This document shows, one piece after another, positions 44,488 through 54,921 of a DNA stretch of 64,000 nucleotides (positions are counted from its first letter, which is position 1; every line of letters begins with the position of its first letter). The notes under the pieces were generated by a model, which saw only the letters and a list, made by a program, of their open reading frames with translations, had not been told where the DNA came from and ran no database searches. The stretch is taken from assembly GCF_022818495.1 (NCBI RefSeq), contig NZ_CP089291.1, positions 620,001-684,000 on the forward strand, written 5' to 3'. The position numbers were made by a program, and so were the translations under genes. Origin of the DNA: Fodinisporobacter ferrooxydans (GTDB lineage: Bacteria; Bacillota; Bacilli; Tumebacillales; MYW30-H2).

Positions 44488-45525
44488 ATGAAAAAACATA
44501 TCGTTTCTTTTGTTTTGGCAGGAACACTTCTCTATACCAGTCTCGTCCCTACTCTCGCATTTGCAGACCAATTCCCAAACGTAACAGTGATGATTGATGG
44601 CCAATACCAATCTTTCCAAGAATCTCCTGTCATTATCGATGACCGCACATTTGTTCCCGTTCAAGATATCGCGTCTGCACTCGCAGCAGAAACCCAGTGG
44701 AATCCGCAAGATGAAACGGTTACTGTCACCAATGATGGGACAAGCCTGCAATTGCAAATCGGTTCCTCCATTGCCAAATGGAACGGTCAATCGATCGATA
44801 TGGGTGTCGAACCTCAGATTCTGCATGGACATATGATGGTTCCTGTAAGCACGATCTGCCAAGCATTAGGGGCAACCGTCCAATGGAACGAATCAAAAAA
44901 AACGGTAGACATTTTTTCCGATCCGAACGTTGACTTAGGCAATGGCGTTTCACTCTTAAAAAAATCGATTTTAACAGATACCCCCTTGCAAATCATCTAT
45001 TATCCTGAGCTATCAGGATTATCCGATCCATCTGTACAATCCCAAATCAACTCGATACTCAAAAAGCAAGCAGTTATAAACAGCCTGAGTGACGTAGTAG
45101 AGTACAGATCCAATTACCGTATTCAATTCCATCGCGGCAATATTTTAAATCTGGTATTTCATAGTTATCTCTATACGGGTGGTGCACACGGTTTACCGAC
45201 CAAAACATCTTTGATTATTAACTTGTCGAGCGGAGCAGTCTATTCACTTTCCGACCTTTTCAAACCGAACTCTGATTATATTGGAAAATTAAGCGACATG
45301 ATTAAACAGCAAGATACCAATCATATCCTTGACTCATTCTCCCCTTTTCAAAGTATCAGCAAAGATGAACGTTTCTATCTTGAATCGGATGGTTTGACAA
45401 TTTATTTTCCGCCTTATAAATATACACCATATGCTTACGGGTTCCCAAAATTTAAAATTTCCTACCAAGATGTAATGGACTTTATCAATACAGAAAGCCC
45501 GATCTGGAAAGCGATTTCCCAATAA
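44488..45525 (+). CDS. Secreted protein with stalk domain and DUF3298-like domain
   Basis: 345 residues. Signal peptide (1-27, ending AFADQ), a copper amine oxidase N-terminal (stalk) domain with two repeats (about 35-145; VIIDDRTFVPVQDIASALAA and ILHGHMMVPVSTICQALGA), then a DUF3298/DUF4163-type domain (about 155-340) with YTGGAHGLPTK, LSDLFKPNS and IYFPPYKYTPYAYGFPKFKI. This combination resembles the non-catalytic parts of PdaC/RsiV type extracytoplasmic proteins; likely cell-wall associated. The region around 14520 encodes a broken relative of the stalk domain. Confidence 0.85.
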   Translation: MKKHIVSFVLAGTLLYTSLVPTLAFADQFPNVTVMIDGQYQSFQESPVIIDDRTFVPVQDIASALAAETQWNPQDETVTVTNDGTSLQLQIGSSIAKWNGQSIDMGVEPQILHGHMMVPVSTICQALGATVQWNESKKTVDIFSDPNVDLGNGVSLLKKSILTDTPLQIIYYPELSGLSDPSVQSQINSILKKQAVINSLSDVVEYRSNYRIQFHRGNILNLVFHSYLYTGGAHGLPTKTSLIINLSSGAVYSLSDLFKPNSDYIGKLSDMIKQQDTNHILDSFSPFQSISKDERFYLESDGLTIYFPPYKYTPYAYGFPKFKISYQDVMDFINTESPIWKAISQ

Positions 45526-45647
45526 TATGATAGTTCCGGAAGAAAGTCTGAATTGTTAAAAATCACTCCAATAGTAGTTGTCTTTCGAAACAATTGAACG
45601 GCGTATCCCGTCTATTTTATTGAACTCGAATAAAAGGGGGCTTCTTT

Positions 45648-46883
45648 GTGAAACGACTTCATGTTCACCCCACATGGATCGCGGGCATCGTATCCATTGG
45701 CATTGTGTTGTCTATAGCTGGTTGCGGGACAACGCAACCCACAGCTTCAACAATTGATACATCCAAACAACAAACAACAATACAGTCGAACAAAAACAAA
45801 AATCAGACAGATCCTGTTTCTTCCAAATCAACCAAAACCGGCAATCCATATCGTACTCCCATTGATTCTGCAAAATCCTATCCCGGCACATCCGTTTCCT
45901 TTTTGAATAATCAAGAGGGATGGATCGGCGGACAAGGCTTTATTCTCCATACTTCCGATGGCGGTCAGAAATGGTATGAACAATATCATGGTCCTTACAT
46001 GATCACCGCCATTCAATTTCATGATGCTGCACACGGCTGGGCTCTTGGCACACACATGGATGATACCGGCGCTGTGCAAACAAACGTATTGCTGCAAACA
46101 ACAGATGGAGGCAACCATTGGGCAATGATCTCCGATGTACAATCGGGAAGCACACTCCGCTTCACGTCAAATACGGATGGATTTTATGGCGGTCATATGA
46201 CGACAGACGGGGGAGTAACCTGGAAGAGACTGCAAATTCCCGACTATTTGCAAACAGTAGGTACGTATTTTGACGATGCCACTACCGGCTGGTCTGTCGT
46301 CAGGGACAAAACCAATTACAAAATTGAACGTACTGCTGATGGCGGAAAACATTGGAATATCGTCTTCCAACGGCCTACGGCGTTTCCGATTGCCAAAGCA
46401 TGGATTCAATCCACATCAGCAGAGGATGCCTGGGTCATGATTTACGGAGGCAGCGGAATGACCCAAACATCCTATACGCTGCTGCATTCCTCCGATGCAG
46501 GCGCTCATTGGACGCCTGTCATCCTGCAGTCCACGGCCGGCGGCGGACCGGCGCCCGGATATTCCGAGCAAGCATCCAAAGGCAAAGCAGGCCCAGGTTC
46601 AAAACCGGGTGATTGGGTTGCGTTCAACTCCAAATCGATGATCCTGGCAGGAGTCTGTCCTGCATGTGAAGGTCATGGAACTGTAGGGATAGGTTTCACG
46701 ACAGACGGAGGTATTACCTATACAAATACCAAAAATAAATTCCCTGGACAAGAAAGTTCGGTTTCTTTCTTGAATCCAAAAGATGGATGGCTATTGACGA
46801 ACTCCCCGTCGATCTTATACTCGACAAACGATGGGGGCCAAACCTGGACAACTGTATATCAATTTGAAAAAAGCGGAAAATAA
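45648..46883 (+). CDS. Ycf48/BNR-repeat lipoprotein
   Basis: 411 residues from GTG at 45648 (AAAGGGGG upstream). Lipoprotein signal with lipobox SIAGC (Cys near 27), a polar linker, then a beta-propeller with repeated HTSDGGQKWYE, QTTDGGNHWAMI, TADGGKHWNIVF, HSSDAGAHWTPV and STNDGGQTWTTV. These Asp-box/Ycf48-type repeats number about six or seven, enough for one propeller. In photosynthetic organisms Ycf48 assists PSII assembly; in non-phototrophic Bacilli such lipoproteins have no known role. It does not show sialidase catalytic residues. Confidence 0.85.
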   Translation: MKRLHVHPTWIAGIVSIGIVLSIAGCGTTQPTASTIDTSKQQTTIQSNKNKNQTDPVSSKSTKTGNPYRTPIDSAKSYPGTSVSFLNNQEGWIGGQGFILHTSDGGQKWYEQYHGPYMITAIQFHDAAHGWALGTHMDDTGAVQTNVLLQTTDGGNHWAMISDVQSGSTLRFTSNTDGFYGGHMTTDGGVTWKRLQIPDYLQTVGTYFDDATTGWSVVRDKTNYKIERTADGGKHWNIVFQRPTAFPIAKAWIQSTSAEDAWVMIYGGSGMTQTSYTLLHSSDAGAHWTPVILQSTAGGGPAPGYSEQASKGKAGPGSKPGDWVAFNSKSMILAGVCPACEGHGTVGIGFTTDGGITYTNTKNKFPGQESSVSFLNPKDGWLLTNSPSILYSTNDGGQTWTTVYQFEKSGK

Positions 46884-46917
46884 TTCAACTTGAAAAACCA
46901 GAAAATAATACGACTCC

Positions 46918-46948
46918 AAAGAGGTGTTTGCGAATACCTCTTTTCTTT
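46918..46948 (+). terminator. Terminator after the propeller lipoprotein
   Basis: Stem AAAGAGGT / ACCTCTTT, loop of 10 bases, then TTCTTTC. Confidence 0.75.
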
Positions 46949-47198
46949 CATGAAACATTCATGAATTTTCTTTGTTTTGAATTGAAGGAATCGGATATTC
47001 GATAGCGAACCATTTATTTTATGCTGCCAAAAACTATAGGATTTTCTATTGAAAGCTGGCGAATTTCCCATTGCGGCCTCTGCAGTGTGTCACCTCCCTG
47101 TCGAAGCCGAAAATTCTTGCGAAATACACCCGTTAAGAGGACTTATCGGACGTTAAAGGTTTCCTATGCCTAAAAATCAGAGATAGGTGGGTCAGATG

Positions 47199-48815
47199 AT
47201 GGAGAAACAGACATTACCAAGAAGGTTGGTAAAAAAACAACAGTCCATTGTCGAAAATGCGGCGAAAAAAATTGAGGCAGTTCTTGCAACACACGGACAA
47301 TTAACAGATCAGGCGATCCTTTCGATTCGCCACATCATGGAGCAAGAACTCAGCGATTTGGAGTATTTTGTATTGGTGCGCGAAGATGGATTTGGAGAGA
47401 TTCATACAAACCATTTCCGGGAAGGGGTTTATTTTAATGACCCTGTCGGTTTAAAATGTGCGCAAGTTACTGCAACATCCGCCTTTTTTTATCCCCGCAA
47501 TACCGGCGAGCAACTGATTGATGTTTCAACACCTGTTCGCGTAAAAGGCAAAAAGTTGTATGCATTGCGCTCCGGGCAAATTTTACATGGTCTCAGTCGA
47601 AATCTGAAAATCGGCCTCCCGTTCACGCTCTTTTATCTGATTGGTGTACTAGCCATTTTGCTGCCTGAAACAAATTGGAGGCTGACGATTTCCTGGGTTT
47701 CTCTTGCAACCGCTTTCTTTGTGATTGCCTGGGATCGCAGGCAATTTCGCAAAACATATCAAACATGGGTACAATTTATGCGCAAAATCGGAAAAGGCGA
47801 TTTAGGGTATCGACTCACCCCAAAATCCCGCGATGAATTCGGACAGATGCAATTTGAACTCAATAAGATGGCGCTCGGTCTGGCAGACATCGTTCGCAAA
47901 GTCAGCACAAGCGCTGAGCAAGTAGCAGCATCCGCCCAGGAATTGAACGCCAGTGTGGATCAGGTCAGCATTGCAAATTCTCACATTATTTCACTCATGC
48001 AAGAAGTAGCCACAGGGTCGGAACATCAGGCAAAAAGCACGGATGAAGCAAATACATCCATACACGAAATGTCGATGTCAATCCAGGAGATCGCGTCAAA
48101 TGCCCAATCTGTCTCATCATCCTCGATTCAGGCAGCAGATATTGCCCGATCCGGCAGGGATTCCATTCGGCAAACAATCGCAAAAATGGAATCGATTCAT
48201 ACTGTCGTAAATGGCCTGGCAGATACAGTCAAACACTTAGGCGATCGCTCGCAATCCATTGGTCAAATCACACAAGTCATCACAGATATTGCTTCACAGA
48301 CCAATTTATTAGCATTAAACGCCGCCATTGAAGCGGCCAGGGCAGGCGAGCATGGACGAGGATTCGCCGTGGTTGCGGATGAAGTGAGAAAATTGGCGGA
48401 ACAAGCAGCGATATCCAGCAAACAAATTGTCCATTTAATTTCTGCCATTCAACAAGATGCAGAACATGCAGTATCCATTACGGAAACAACAACACAGGAA
48501 GTTTCGGAAGGGATTAAGGCTGTCCACTCCGCTGGAGAGTCCTTCAATAAAATTGAAAACTCCTTCCATCAAGTAGCGGATGAGATCGAGCAAGTCTCCG
48601 CTTCCGTACAGGAAATGGCCGCAGGAACAGAACAAATCGTGGAAACAATGAATCAGATATCAGTAGTAACACTCACGACTGCCAGCCGAACACAGTCTGT
48701 ATCAGCAGATACGGAAGAACAATCTGCTTCCATTGATACCATTTCTGCTTCAGCCTCGACGCTTTCCAAAATGGCAGATGATCTGCAGCATCTCGTCGGT
48801 AGATTTCATGTATAA
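47199..48815 (+). CDS. Methyl-accepting chemotaxis protein with internal membrane hairpin
   Basis: 538 residues. The N-terminal 130 residues form a soluble sensor ([38 protein letters not shown]) with no preceding membrane segment. Two helices (about 138-157 and 162-180) follow, then HAMP and the signalling domain, whose hairpin tip is [20 protein letters not shown] near 365. Topology therefore puts the sensor in the cytoplasm unless an odd export occurs. The start ATG at 47199 follows AGGTGGG by 7 bases. No che genes are adjacent, so it feeds a pathway encoded elsewhere. Confidence 0.9.
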   Translation: MEKQTLPRRLVKKQQSIVENAAKKIEAVLATHGQLTDQAILSIRHIMEQELSDLEYFVLVREDGFGEIHTNHFREGVYFNDPVGLKCAQVTATSAFFYPRNTGEQLIDVSTPVRVKGKKLYALRSGQILHGLSRNLKIGLPFTLFYLIGVLAILLPETNWRLTISWVSLATAFFVIAWDRRQFRKTYQTWVQFMRKIGKGDLGYRLTPKSRDEFGQMQFELNKMALGLADIVRKVSTSAEQVAASAQELNASVDQVSIANSHIISLMQEVATGSEHQAKSTDEANTSIHEMSMSIQEIASNAQSVSSSSIQAADIARSGRDSIRQTIAKMESIHTVVNGLADTVKHLGDRSQSIGQITQVITDIASQTNLLALNAAIEAARAGEHGRGFAVVADEVRKLAEQAAISSKQIVHLISAIQQDAEHAVSITETTTQEVSEGIKAVHSAGESFNKIENSFHQVADEIEQVSASVQEMAAGTEQIVETMNQISVVTLTTASRTQSVSADTEEQSASIDTISASASTLSKMADDLQHLVGRFHV

Positions 48816-48920
48816 AACCTGTCTTGAAACCGGAGCTCCTACCCGATGATCCGAGATTCTGCGGATCGCTTGAAAACCGATCCGGCAAGAAATCTTGCCA
48901 CATTTACGAAAACGCGGCAA

Positions 48921-48946
48921 AAACGCTGGCAATTTGTCCAGCGTTT
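48921..48946. terminator. Bidirectional terminator
   Basis: Perfect stem AAACGCTGG / CCAGCGTTT with an 8-base loop between the convergent chemoreceptor gene and dipeptide operon. The T-rich tail is better on the minus strand (TTTTTGCCGCGTTTTC). Confidence 0.7.
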
Positions 48947-49049
48947 GCGGTTTTCCCTATTGCAATTTCCAAAATCACAGTTTTCAATTCTCGGTTTTCC
49001 ATGCAACATTTAGCGTTTTCCGTGCCAACATTGCATTTCGAATGGCTTC

Positions 49050-49949
49050 TTACTTCATTTTTGGATCGAGAGCGTCACGCAATCCATCTCCAAACAGGTT
49101 AAATCCAAGGACGCTCAACATAATCGCTATACCTGGGAACAAAACGGTCCACGGAGCAGATGTAATATACTCCCTTGAATCAGACAACATTTTTCCCCAC
49201 TCGGATTGAGGCGGCTGTGCGCCAAGCCCAAGAAACCCTAGTGCTGCCGCATCGAGAATGGCTGTCGCAATTCCCAATGTCCCTTGTACGATCAATGGCG
49301 TCCAACTATTCGGCAGTACATGCCGGAACAAAATCCGCGTCTTCGACATTCCTTGCGCACGGGCAGCCGTAATATATTCTTCCTGTTTGACACTTAATAC
49401 TTTGGAGCGAATCAACCGTCCATACGTTGGTATATTGATAATGGCGATGGCCAATAATGCATTAAACAATCCGGGTCCCAAAATGGCGACGATTGCGATC
49501 GCCAGCAGAATACTTGGAAATGCCAACATGACATCGAAAATTCGAGAAATCAGCACATCGACCCATTTTCCAAAATAGCCGGCAATCAATCCTAATAAAG
49601 CACCGACAATGAGTGATCCGATCACAGAGAAAAATCCGACCGTCAATGAAACTCTCGCGCCATACATGACCCGCGACAGTTCATCTCGCCCTGAATCATC
49701 CGTACCAAGCCAGTGGTGGGCAGATGGCGGCTGCAGATGCATTTCCAAATGTTGAATATTCGGATTGTATGGCGCCAGCAACGGTGCAAACACCCCAACC
49801 AAGATAAACAAAACGATGATGATGCCGCCAAACATGGCTGCTTTTTGTTTGCGCAGCCGTTTCCATCCTTCCCGCCAAGGGGACTTTTTGGAAATTTTCG
49901 CAACAGAGGGCATCGAATTTTGCACGCCGAACGATTTTTCCACTTGCAT
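49050..49949 (-). CDS. dppC: Dipeptide ABC transporter permease (DppC type)
   Basis: 299 residues. A soluble N-terminal tail (1-35), then six membrane helices; HHWLGTDDSGRDELSRVMYG (near 77) is the OppC_N/DppC signature, and the EAA coupling loop reads ARAQGMSKTRILFRHVLPNS. GGAGGG precedes the ATG. Last gene of the operon that begins with the C26 hydrolase. Pairs with the DppB-type permease 14 bases upstream. Confidence 0.93.
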   Translation of the reverse strand: MQVEKSFGVQNSMPSVAKISKKSPWREGWKRLRKQKAAMFGGIIIVLFILVGVFAPLLAPYNPNIQHLEMHLQPPSAHHWLGTDDSGRDELSRVMYGARVSLTVGFFSVIGSLIVGALLGLIAGYFGKWVDVLISRIFDVMLAFPSILLAIAIVAILGPGLFNALLAIAIINIPTYGRLIRSKVLSVKQEEYITAARAQGMSKTRILFRHVLPNSWTPLIVQGTLGIATAILDAAALGFLGLGAQPPQSEWGKMLSDSREYITSAPWTVLFPGIAIMLSVLGFNLFGDGLRDALDPKMK

Positions 49950-49963
49950 CTACGATCCCTCCA

Positions 49964-50968
49964 TTATTTATATTGAATTCGCGGATCCAAATACGCATAC
50001 AGCAAATCCACGATTAAATTCACGACGATAAATATAGTTGCAAGCACAAGAATACCAGACTGAATGACCGGATAATCACGGTTGCCAATCGCGTCAAACA
50101 TATAGCGTCCGACACCTGGCCAGCCGAAAATCGTCTCCGTCAAAATCGCTCCGCCAAGCAAGGAGCCCAATTGCAATCCAATGACTGTCAAGACAGGAGC
50201 AAAAGAGTTTTTTAATGCATGCTTGTAAACAACCCAAAATTCACCTAAACCTTTGGCACGAGCTGTACGAATATAATCATGCTTAAATACTTCCAACATG
50301 CTTGCCCGCGTCATTCGGGCAATAATGGCCATTGGAATGGTTCCAAGGGCAACACCTGGCAAAATCAGGTGGCGCACAACTGACCAAAACTGTTGCAAAT
50401 TGCCGGAAAGAAGCGTATCCAATAGATACAGATTGGTGATCGAAGTGACCGGGTCGCGCGGATTCGTCCGTCCGAGTACCGGCAACCAATGAAGCTGTAA
50501 AGAAAACAGCCATTGTTCCAAAAGACCGAGCCAGAAAATCGGCATGGATACGCCGACTAATGCGATAATCATAGCTGCATAATCAAACCAGGTATTGCGT
50601 TTCCAGGCGGATAAGATGCCGGCATTTACACCGATAACGATAGCAAATACCATGCTGAAGAGCGTCAATTCGGCTGTTGCCGCCAGATACGGCACGATTT
50701 CCTGATTGATTGGCCTTTGTGTAACCAAAGAAGTTCCCAAATCGCCATGAAACAGTTGTCCGATATAATGGATGTATTGCAGATATAACGGTTGATCAAG
50801 TCCTAATTGTTGCCGCAGATTGTGAATCGATTCCGAAGTTGCTTTCTCGCCCAGTATGACCTGTGCAGGATCACCCGGAATCGCATGAATGATCGCAAAC
50901 ACGACGATCGACATACCGAACAACACAGGAATTAATTGACCGATCCTGCGAAGTGTATAGGATAGCAC
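49964..50968 (-). CDS. dppB: Dipeptide ABC transporter permease (DppB type)
   Basis: 334 residues from the GTG at 50968, with GGAGGTG at the right distance; the open frame extends to 51058 without support. Six helices. HAIPGDPAQVILGEKATSE and the EAA loop ARAKGLGEFWVVYKHALKNS are DppB/OppB features. TETIFGWPGVGRYMFDAI near the end is typical too. Confidence 0.93.
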   Translation of the reverse strand: MLSYTLRRIGQLIPVLFGMSIVVFAIIHAIPGDPAQVILGEKATSESIHNLRQQLGLDQPLYLQYIHYIGQLFHGDLGTSLVTQRPINQEIVPYLAATAELTLFSMVFAIVIGVNAGILSAWKRNTWFDYAAMIIALVGVSMPIFWLGLLEQWLFSLQLHWLPVLGRTNPRDPVTSITNLYLLDTLLSGNLQQFWSVVRHLILPGVALGTIPMAIIARMTRASMLEVFKHDYIRTARAKGLGEFWVVYKHALKNSFAPVLTVIGLQLGSLLGGAILTETIFGWPGVGRYMFDAIGNRDYPVIQSGILVLATIFIVVNLIVDLLYAYLDPRIQYK

Positions 50969-51098
50969 AAGAACACCTCCAATTTTGCCTTCAGGCACTA
51001 CGCGGCCAATCGATGATAGACAGGGCGCCACAATCGGCGCCCCCATTGTTTCTTGCAAAAACTTGAAATTGTGACAGACTCGTTTATCAAATCTTTAA

Positions 51099-52730
51099 TT
51101 ACTTAATGTCGACATTTGTAAGAATGTCGCTGCCTACAGGACTTGGAACAAATCCTGTTACTTTTTTGGACGCTGCCATCGGTGGTGTGGAGTGAACAAG
51201 CGGCACCCATGGAGCGTCTTTCAGAATAATTTGTTCAGCCTTCTTATATAGATCCGCACGTTTGTTTTGATCGGTTTCCTGTTGCGCCTGAACCAACAAT
51301 TTATGAACTTCCGGATTTTTGTAGAACGCGATATTTTGTGCAGGCGGATTCGCATTGTCTTGGTCTAACAATACATACAAGAAATCATCCGGATCCCCGT
51401 TGTCGCCTGTCCAACCAAGAAGCGCCATAGTATGTTCGCCATTTGCCGTTTTCTTTAAGTAAGTCGCCCAATCGTATGTGACGATCTTTGCATCAATACC
51501 GATTTTTTTCATGTCTGCTTGTAAAGCGGCAGCGATTTTTTCCGGCTGCGGCATATACGGACGAGCGACCGGCATTGCCCAGAGATCTGTCTTAAAGCCA
51601 TTCGGATATCCTGCTTCTGCCAACAATTGTTTTGCTTTTTGAATATTGACTTGATAGTCTTGCAGGCTTGTATCATTTCCCCACATGCTAGGAGGCAATA
51701 CGGATACTGCCGGCACAGCCATGCCATTGTAGAACGCATCAATCAACGCCTTCTTATCTACCACCATATTGATCGCCTGGCGCACGCGCGGGTCATTGAA
51801 CGGTTTTTTCTGCGTATTGAAGGCTAAATATCCGACGTTGTTGCTCGGGCGCGTGAACAACTGCAAATTCGAATCGTTTTTTACAGTTGGTACGTCTGCC
51901 GGATTCAAACCGTCCATAATGTCGATTTGACCTGCTTGCAGCGCATTCAAACGAGCTTTGTTGTCTTTGATCACCTGGAATACGATTTTGTCGAGTTTTG
52001 GTTTGCCTGTATCCCAGTAGCTTGGATTTTTCTCAAGTGTAATGGAATCGTTTGGCTTCCAGCTTACAAACTTGAATGGACCGGTACCGATCGGATGATC
52101 CTTGATATCGCCGTTGTATTTTTTCACATCCGCCGGTGATGCAATCGAAAACGCGGCCATTGTCAAATCTGCCAGGAATGGTGCAGATGGATGTGCCAGA
52201 TCGATTTCAACCGTATAGTCATCCAGCTTTTTCACATCTTTAATGACAGCTTTCGGATTCCCCTTAAATCCGCCAAACATATTTGTGAAATATTCAAAAT
52301 CACCTTTATGGTATGGATTTTGCGGATCCATCCAGCGGTTGAAGTTGAATACGACAGCATCCGCATTGAACGGCGTGCCATCCTGGAATTTCACGTTTTT
52401 GCGCAAATGGAATGTCCACTTCAATCCGTTTTTGGATGCACTCCAGTCAGTAGCAAGACCTGGCTTCACATCAAATGTTCCCGGTTTATCCGCGACAAGT
52501 GTTTCATAAATATTGTCGGTTACGCGAAATGTTTCACCATCTGTTGCATTTGCCGGATCAAGTGTGACGGTATCGCCCCCGCGACCAAAGATTAACGTTT
52601 TGCCGCCGGATTTTGCAGAGTTGCCGCCTGCGTTGGATGCGGTATTGGATGGATTGGAAGATCCGCAACCAGCAAGAATCATGGTCGCCGACAAAACTGT
52701 TGCCGACATGGTTAATGCAAATTTCTTCAC
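51099..52730 (-). CDS. Peptide-binding lipoprotein (DppE/OppA-like)
   Basis: 543 residues. Lipobox ILAGC (Cys near 22), Ser/Asn-rich linker, then an SBP_bac_5 domain: DTVTLDPANATDGETFRVTD, WTFHLRKNVKFQDGTPFNAD, HPIGTGPFKFVSWKPND and RQAINMVVDKKALIDAFYNG. This family binds di- and oligopeptides, nickel or heme; the context with DppBCDF suggests dipeptides or gamma-glutamyl peptides. About 165 bases separate it from dppF upstream and 130 from dppB downstream. Confidence 0.92.
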   Translation of the reverse strand: MKKFALTMSATVLSATMILAGCGSSNPSNTASNAGGNSAKSGGKTLIFGRGGDTVTLDPANATDGETFRVTDNIYETLVADKPGTFDVKPGLATDWSASKNGLKWTFHLRKNVKFQDGTPFNADAVVFNFNRWMDPQNPYHKGDFEYFTNMFGGFKGNPKAVIKDVKKLDDYTVEIDLAHPSAPFLADLTMAAFSIASPADVKKYNGDIKDHPIGTGPFKFVSWKPNDSITLEKNPSYWDTGKPKLDKIVFQVIKDNKARLNALQAGQIDIMDGLNPADVPTVKNDSNLQLFTRPSNNVGYLAFNTQKKPFNDPRVRQAINMVVDKKALIDAFYNGMAVPAVSVLPPSMWGNDTSLQDYQVNIQKAKQLLAEAGYPNGFKTDLWAMPVARPYMPQPEKIAAALQADMKKIGIDAKIVTYDWATYLKKTANGEHTMALLGWTGDNGDPDDFLYVLLDQDNANPPAQNIAFYKNPEVHKLLVQAQQETDQNKRADLYKKAEQIILKDAPWVPLVHSTPPMAASKKVTGFVPSPVGSDILTNVDIK

Positions 52731-52896
52731 TGCTGTTTCCCCCTTATTGATCGTTTTCGCTTGCGTCTTGCAAGCATTTTGTATGACTGATCACGTCTTC
52801 TCGCAATCACTTGCTGAACACGTGCACCGTCCGCATGGTGAATTTTTCATTCAAAACAGCCGATACGAATCCGATGAATCCGATACGAATCAAGAA

Positions 52897-53868
52897 CTAT
52901 TCGTTATATAAGTGGCAAGCCACTTGTTGTCCGTTGCCAACATCCTTTAACACAGGTCGGACCGTTTTGCAGATCTCCATACATTGTGGACATCTTGGAT
53001 GGAACGCACATCCTTGTGGCGGATTCGCAGGACTTGGCACATCTCCTTGCAAAATAATCCGCTCCCGTTTTGCTTCCGGGTCTGCCACCGGAACGGCAGA
53101 AAGCAACGCTTGCGTATACGGGTGCCGCGGATGATCATACAAGCTGTCCCGATCCCCGATCTCAACCAGTCGTCCCAAGTACATGACGCCAATCCGATTG
53201 CTGATATGCCGTACGACGCTCAAATCATGTGCGATAAACAAGTACGTCAACTGGAATTGTTTTTGCAGATCTTGCATCAAATTCAATACCTGTGATTGGA
53301 TGCTGACATCCAATGCAGATACAGGCTCGTCTGCGATAATCAATTTCGGATGCAATGCCACTGCGCGCGCGATCCCGATCCGCTGCCGTTGACCACCGCT
53401 AAATTCGTGGGCATAGCGTCCGGCATGATATTCATTTAATCCGACAACTTCCAGCAATTCTTTGATTCGGTGCTTCCGTTCATTGCGATCTTTCACGCCA
53501 TGTACAAGCAAAGGTTCCTCCAGAATTTGCTGTATCGTCATGCGCGGATTGAGTGATGCATAAGGATCCTGAAATATCATCTGCAGATCCCGCCGCATCC
53601 GCTGCATTTCCTGGGATTTTAACGTCCGCAGATTCTTGCCTTGGAAAAGGATTTCTCCGTCCGTCGGTTCTGTCAAACGCATAATCGTTCGCCCTGTGGT
53701 CGATTTGCCGCATCCGCTTTCTCCCACCAGACCAAATGTTTCCCCTTCAAAGATCGCAAACGAAACATCGTCCACCGCTTTGACGAACCCTTGCTGCTTC
53801 TGCAGCAACCCCCCGTGAATGGGATAATAGGTTTTCAGTTGTTTCACTTCCAATAATGGTTTTGCCAT
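52897..53868 (-). CDS. dppF: Dipeptide ABC transporter ATPase (DppF type)
   Basis: 323 residues from the ATG at 53868 (AAAGGAGGGG upstream). The QKQQGFVKAVDDVSF region, Walker A GESGCGKST, signature FSGGQRQRIGIARA, Walker B LIIADEPVSALD and switch His AHDLSVVRHIS are all intact. The C-terminal oligo_HPY domain has CAFHPRCPQCMEIC with Cys residues for an iron-sulfur cluster, as in DppD/OppD-type ATPases. Confidence 0.93.
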   Translation of the reverse strand: MAKPLLEVKQLKTYYPIHGGLLQKQQGFVKAVDDVSFAIFEGETFGLVGESGCGKSTTGRTIMRLTEPTDGEILFQGKNLRTLKSQEMQRMRRDLQMIFQDPYASLNPRMTIQQILEEPLLVHGVKDRNERKHRIKELLEVVGLNEYHAGRYAHEFSGGQRQRIGIARAVALHPKLIIADEPVSALDVSIQSQVLNLMQDLQKQFQLTYLFIAHDLSVVRHISNRIGVMYLGRLVEIGDRDSLYDHPRHPYTQALLSAVPVADPEAKRERIILQGDVPSPANPPQGCAFHPRCPQCMEICKTVRPVLKDVGNGQQVACHLYNE

Positions 53869-53894
53869 CAGAGCCCCTCCTTTCCAACACAGTC

Positions 53895-54896
53895 CTAACG
53901 AATCGTTTCGAGTGTTGCCGGTTCTTCCTGATGAAGCCAGCAGCGTACTTGGTGTGGATCTGATTCCGATTCGATTTGCAGCAACGTCGGCTCTGCTTGT
54001 AAACATTGTTCTGTCGCAAATGGGCAGCGCGGTGCAAATTTGCAGCCTTGCGGCATGGTAAAGGGCGTAGGTACTTGTCCTTCGATGGATGCCAAACGCT
54101 CACGCCGTTCATTCAATTTTGGCATCGATGCCAATAAACCTTGTGTATAGGGATGTTTCGGATTTTTAAACAATGTCTTGACATCGGTCTGTTCCACGAT
54201 TTTCCCTGCATACATGACGATGACACGGTCGCACATCTCGGCGACAACTCCCAGATCGTGCGTGATCATCAAGATGGAAGTCCCCGATTCGTTTTGGATT
54301 TTTCGCATCAAATCCAAAATCTGCGCCTGAATTGTCACATCGAGAGCAGTCGTGGGCTCATCGGCAATCAGCAACTTCGGATTGCACGCCATCGCCATCG
54401 CAATCATCACACGCTGCCGCATCCCGCCTGACAACCGATGCGGATATTCATGCACAATCTCGCTTGCCCTTGGAATGCCTACTTGTTTTAAAAGTTCGAC
54501 CGCCCGGTTTAATGCTTGTTTGCGGTTGAGCTTCATATGCAAGTGAATCGTCTCGACTAACTGGTCGCCAATCGTGAATACCGGATTTAAACTTGTCATC
54601 GGCTCCTGGAAAATCATCGCGATTTCATTTCCGCGAATACTGCGCATTTGCTTTTCCGACAGTTGCAATAAGTCCCTGTCCTGAAATTGGATCGTTCCGT
54701 CCACGATTTTTCCCGGCTGCGGGATCAAGCGCATGATGGAAAGGGATGTGATGCTTTTCCCGCATCCCGACTCACCGACAACTCCCACCGTCTCTCCGGC
54801 GCCAATTTCAATGGTGACTCCATCGACTGAGCGGACAACACCTTCATCCGTAAAAAAATGCGTTTTCAGATTTTGTATCGAAAGCAACGGTTTCAT
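53895..54896 (-). CDS. dppD: Dipeptide ABC transporter ATPase (DppD type)
   Basis: 333 residues from the ATG at 54896 (AAGGAAGGATG upstream). Walker A GESGCGKSI (Ile instead of Thr/Ser after Ser, a usual DppD variant), signature LSGGMRQRVMIAMA, Walker B LLIADEPTTALD, switch THDLGVVAEMC. The C-terminal CKFAPRCPFATEQC matches the Cys cluster of the oligo_HPY domain. Dimerises with the DppF product. Confidence 0.93.
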   Translation of the reverse strand: MKPLLSIQNLKTHFFTDEGVVRSVDGVTIEIGAGETVGVVGESGCGKSITSLSIMRLIPQPGKIVDGTIQFQDRDLLQLSEKQMRSIRGNEIAMIFQEPMTSLNPVFTIGDQLVETIHLHMKLNRKQALNRAVELLKQVGIPRASEIVHEYPHRLSGGMRQRVMIAMAMACNPKLLIADEPTTALDVTIQAQILDLMRKIQNESGTSILMITHDLGVVAEMCDRVIVMYAGKIVEQTDVKTLFKNPKHPYTQGLLASMPKLNERRERLASIEGQVPTPFTMPQGCKFAPRCPFATEQCLQAEPTLLQIESESDPHQVRCWLHQEEPATLETIR

Positions 54897-54921
54897 GTGC
54901 GAACATCCTTCCTTACGCTGA

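Noticed and set aside
47040-47190. Possible c-di-GMP riboswitch before the chemoreceptor gene
   Set aside because: The region was read for GEMM landmarks (GGGCAAACC, GNRA-like loop, CCUCCGGCCU) and they are absent.
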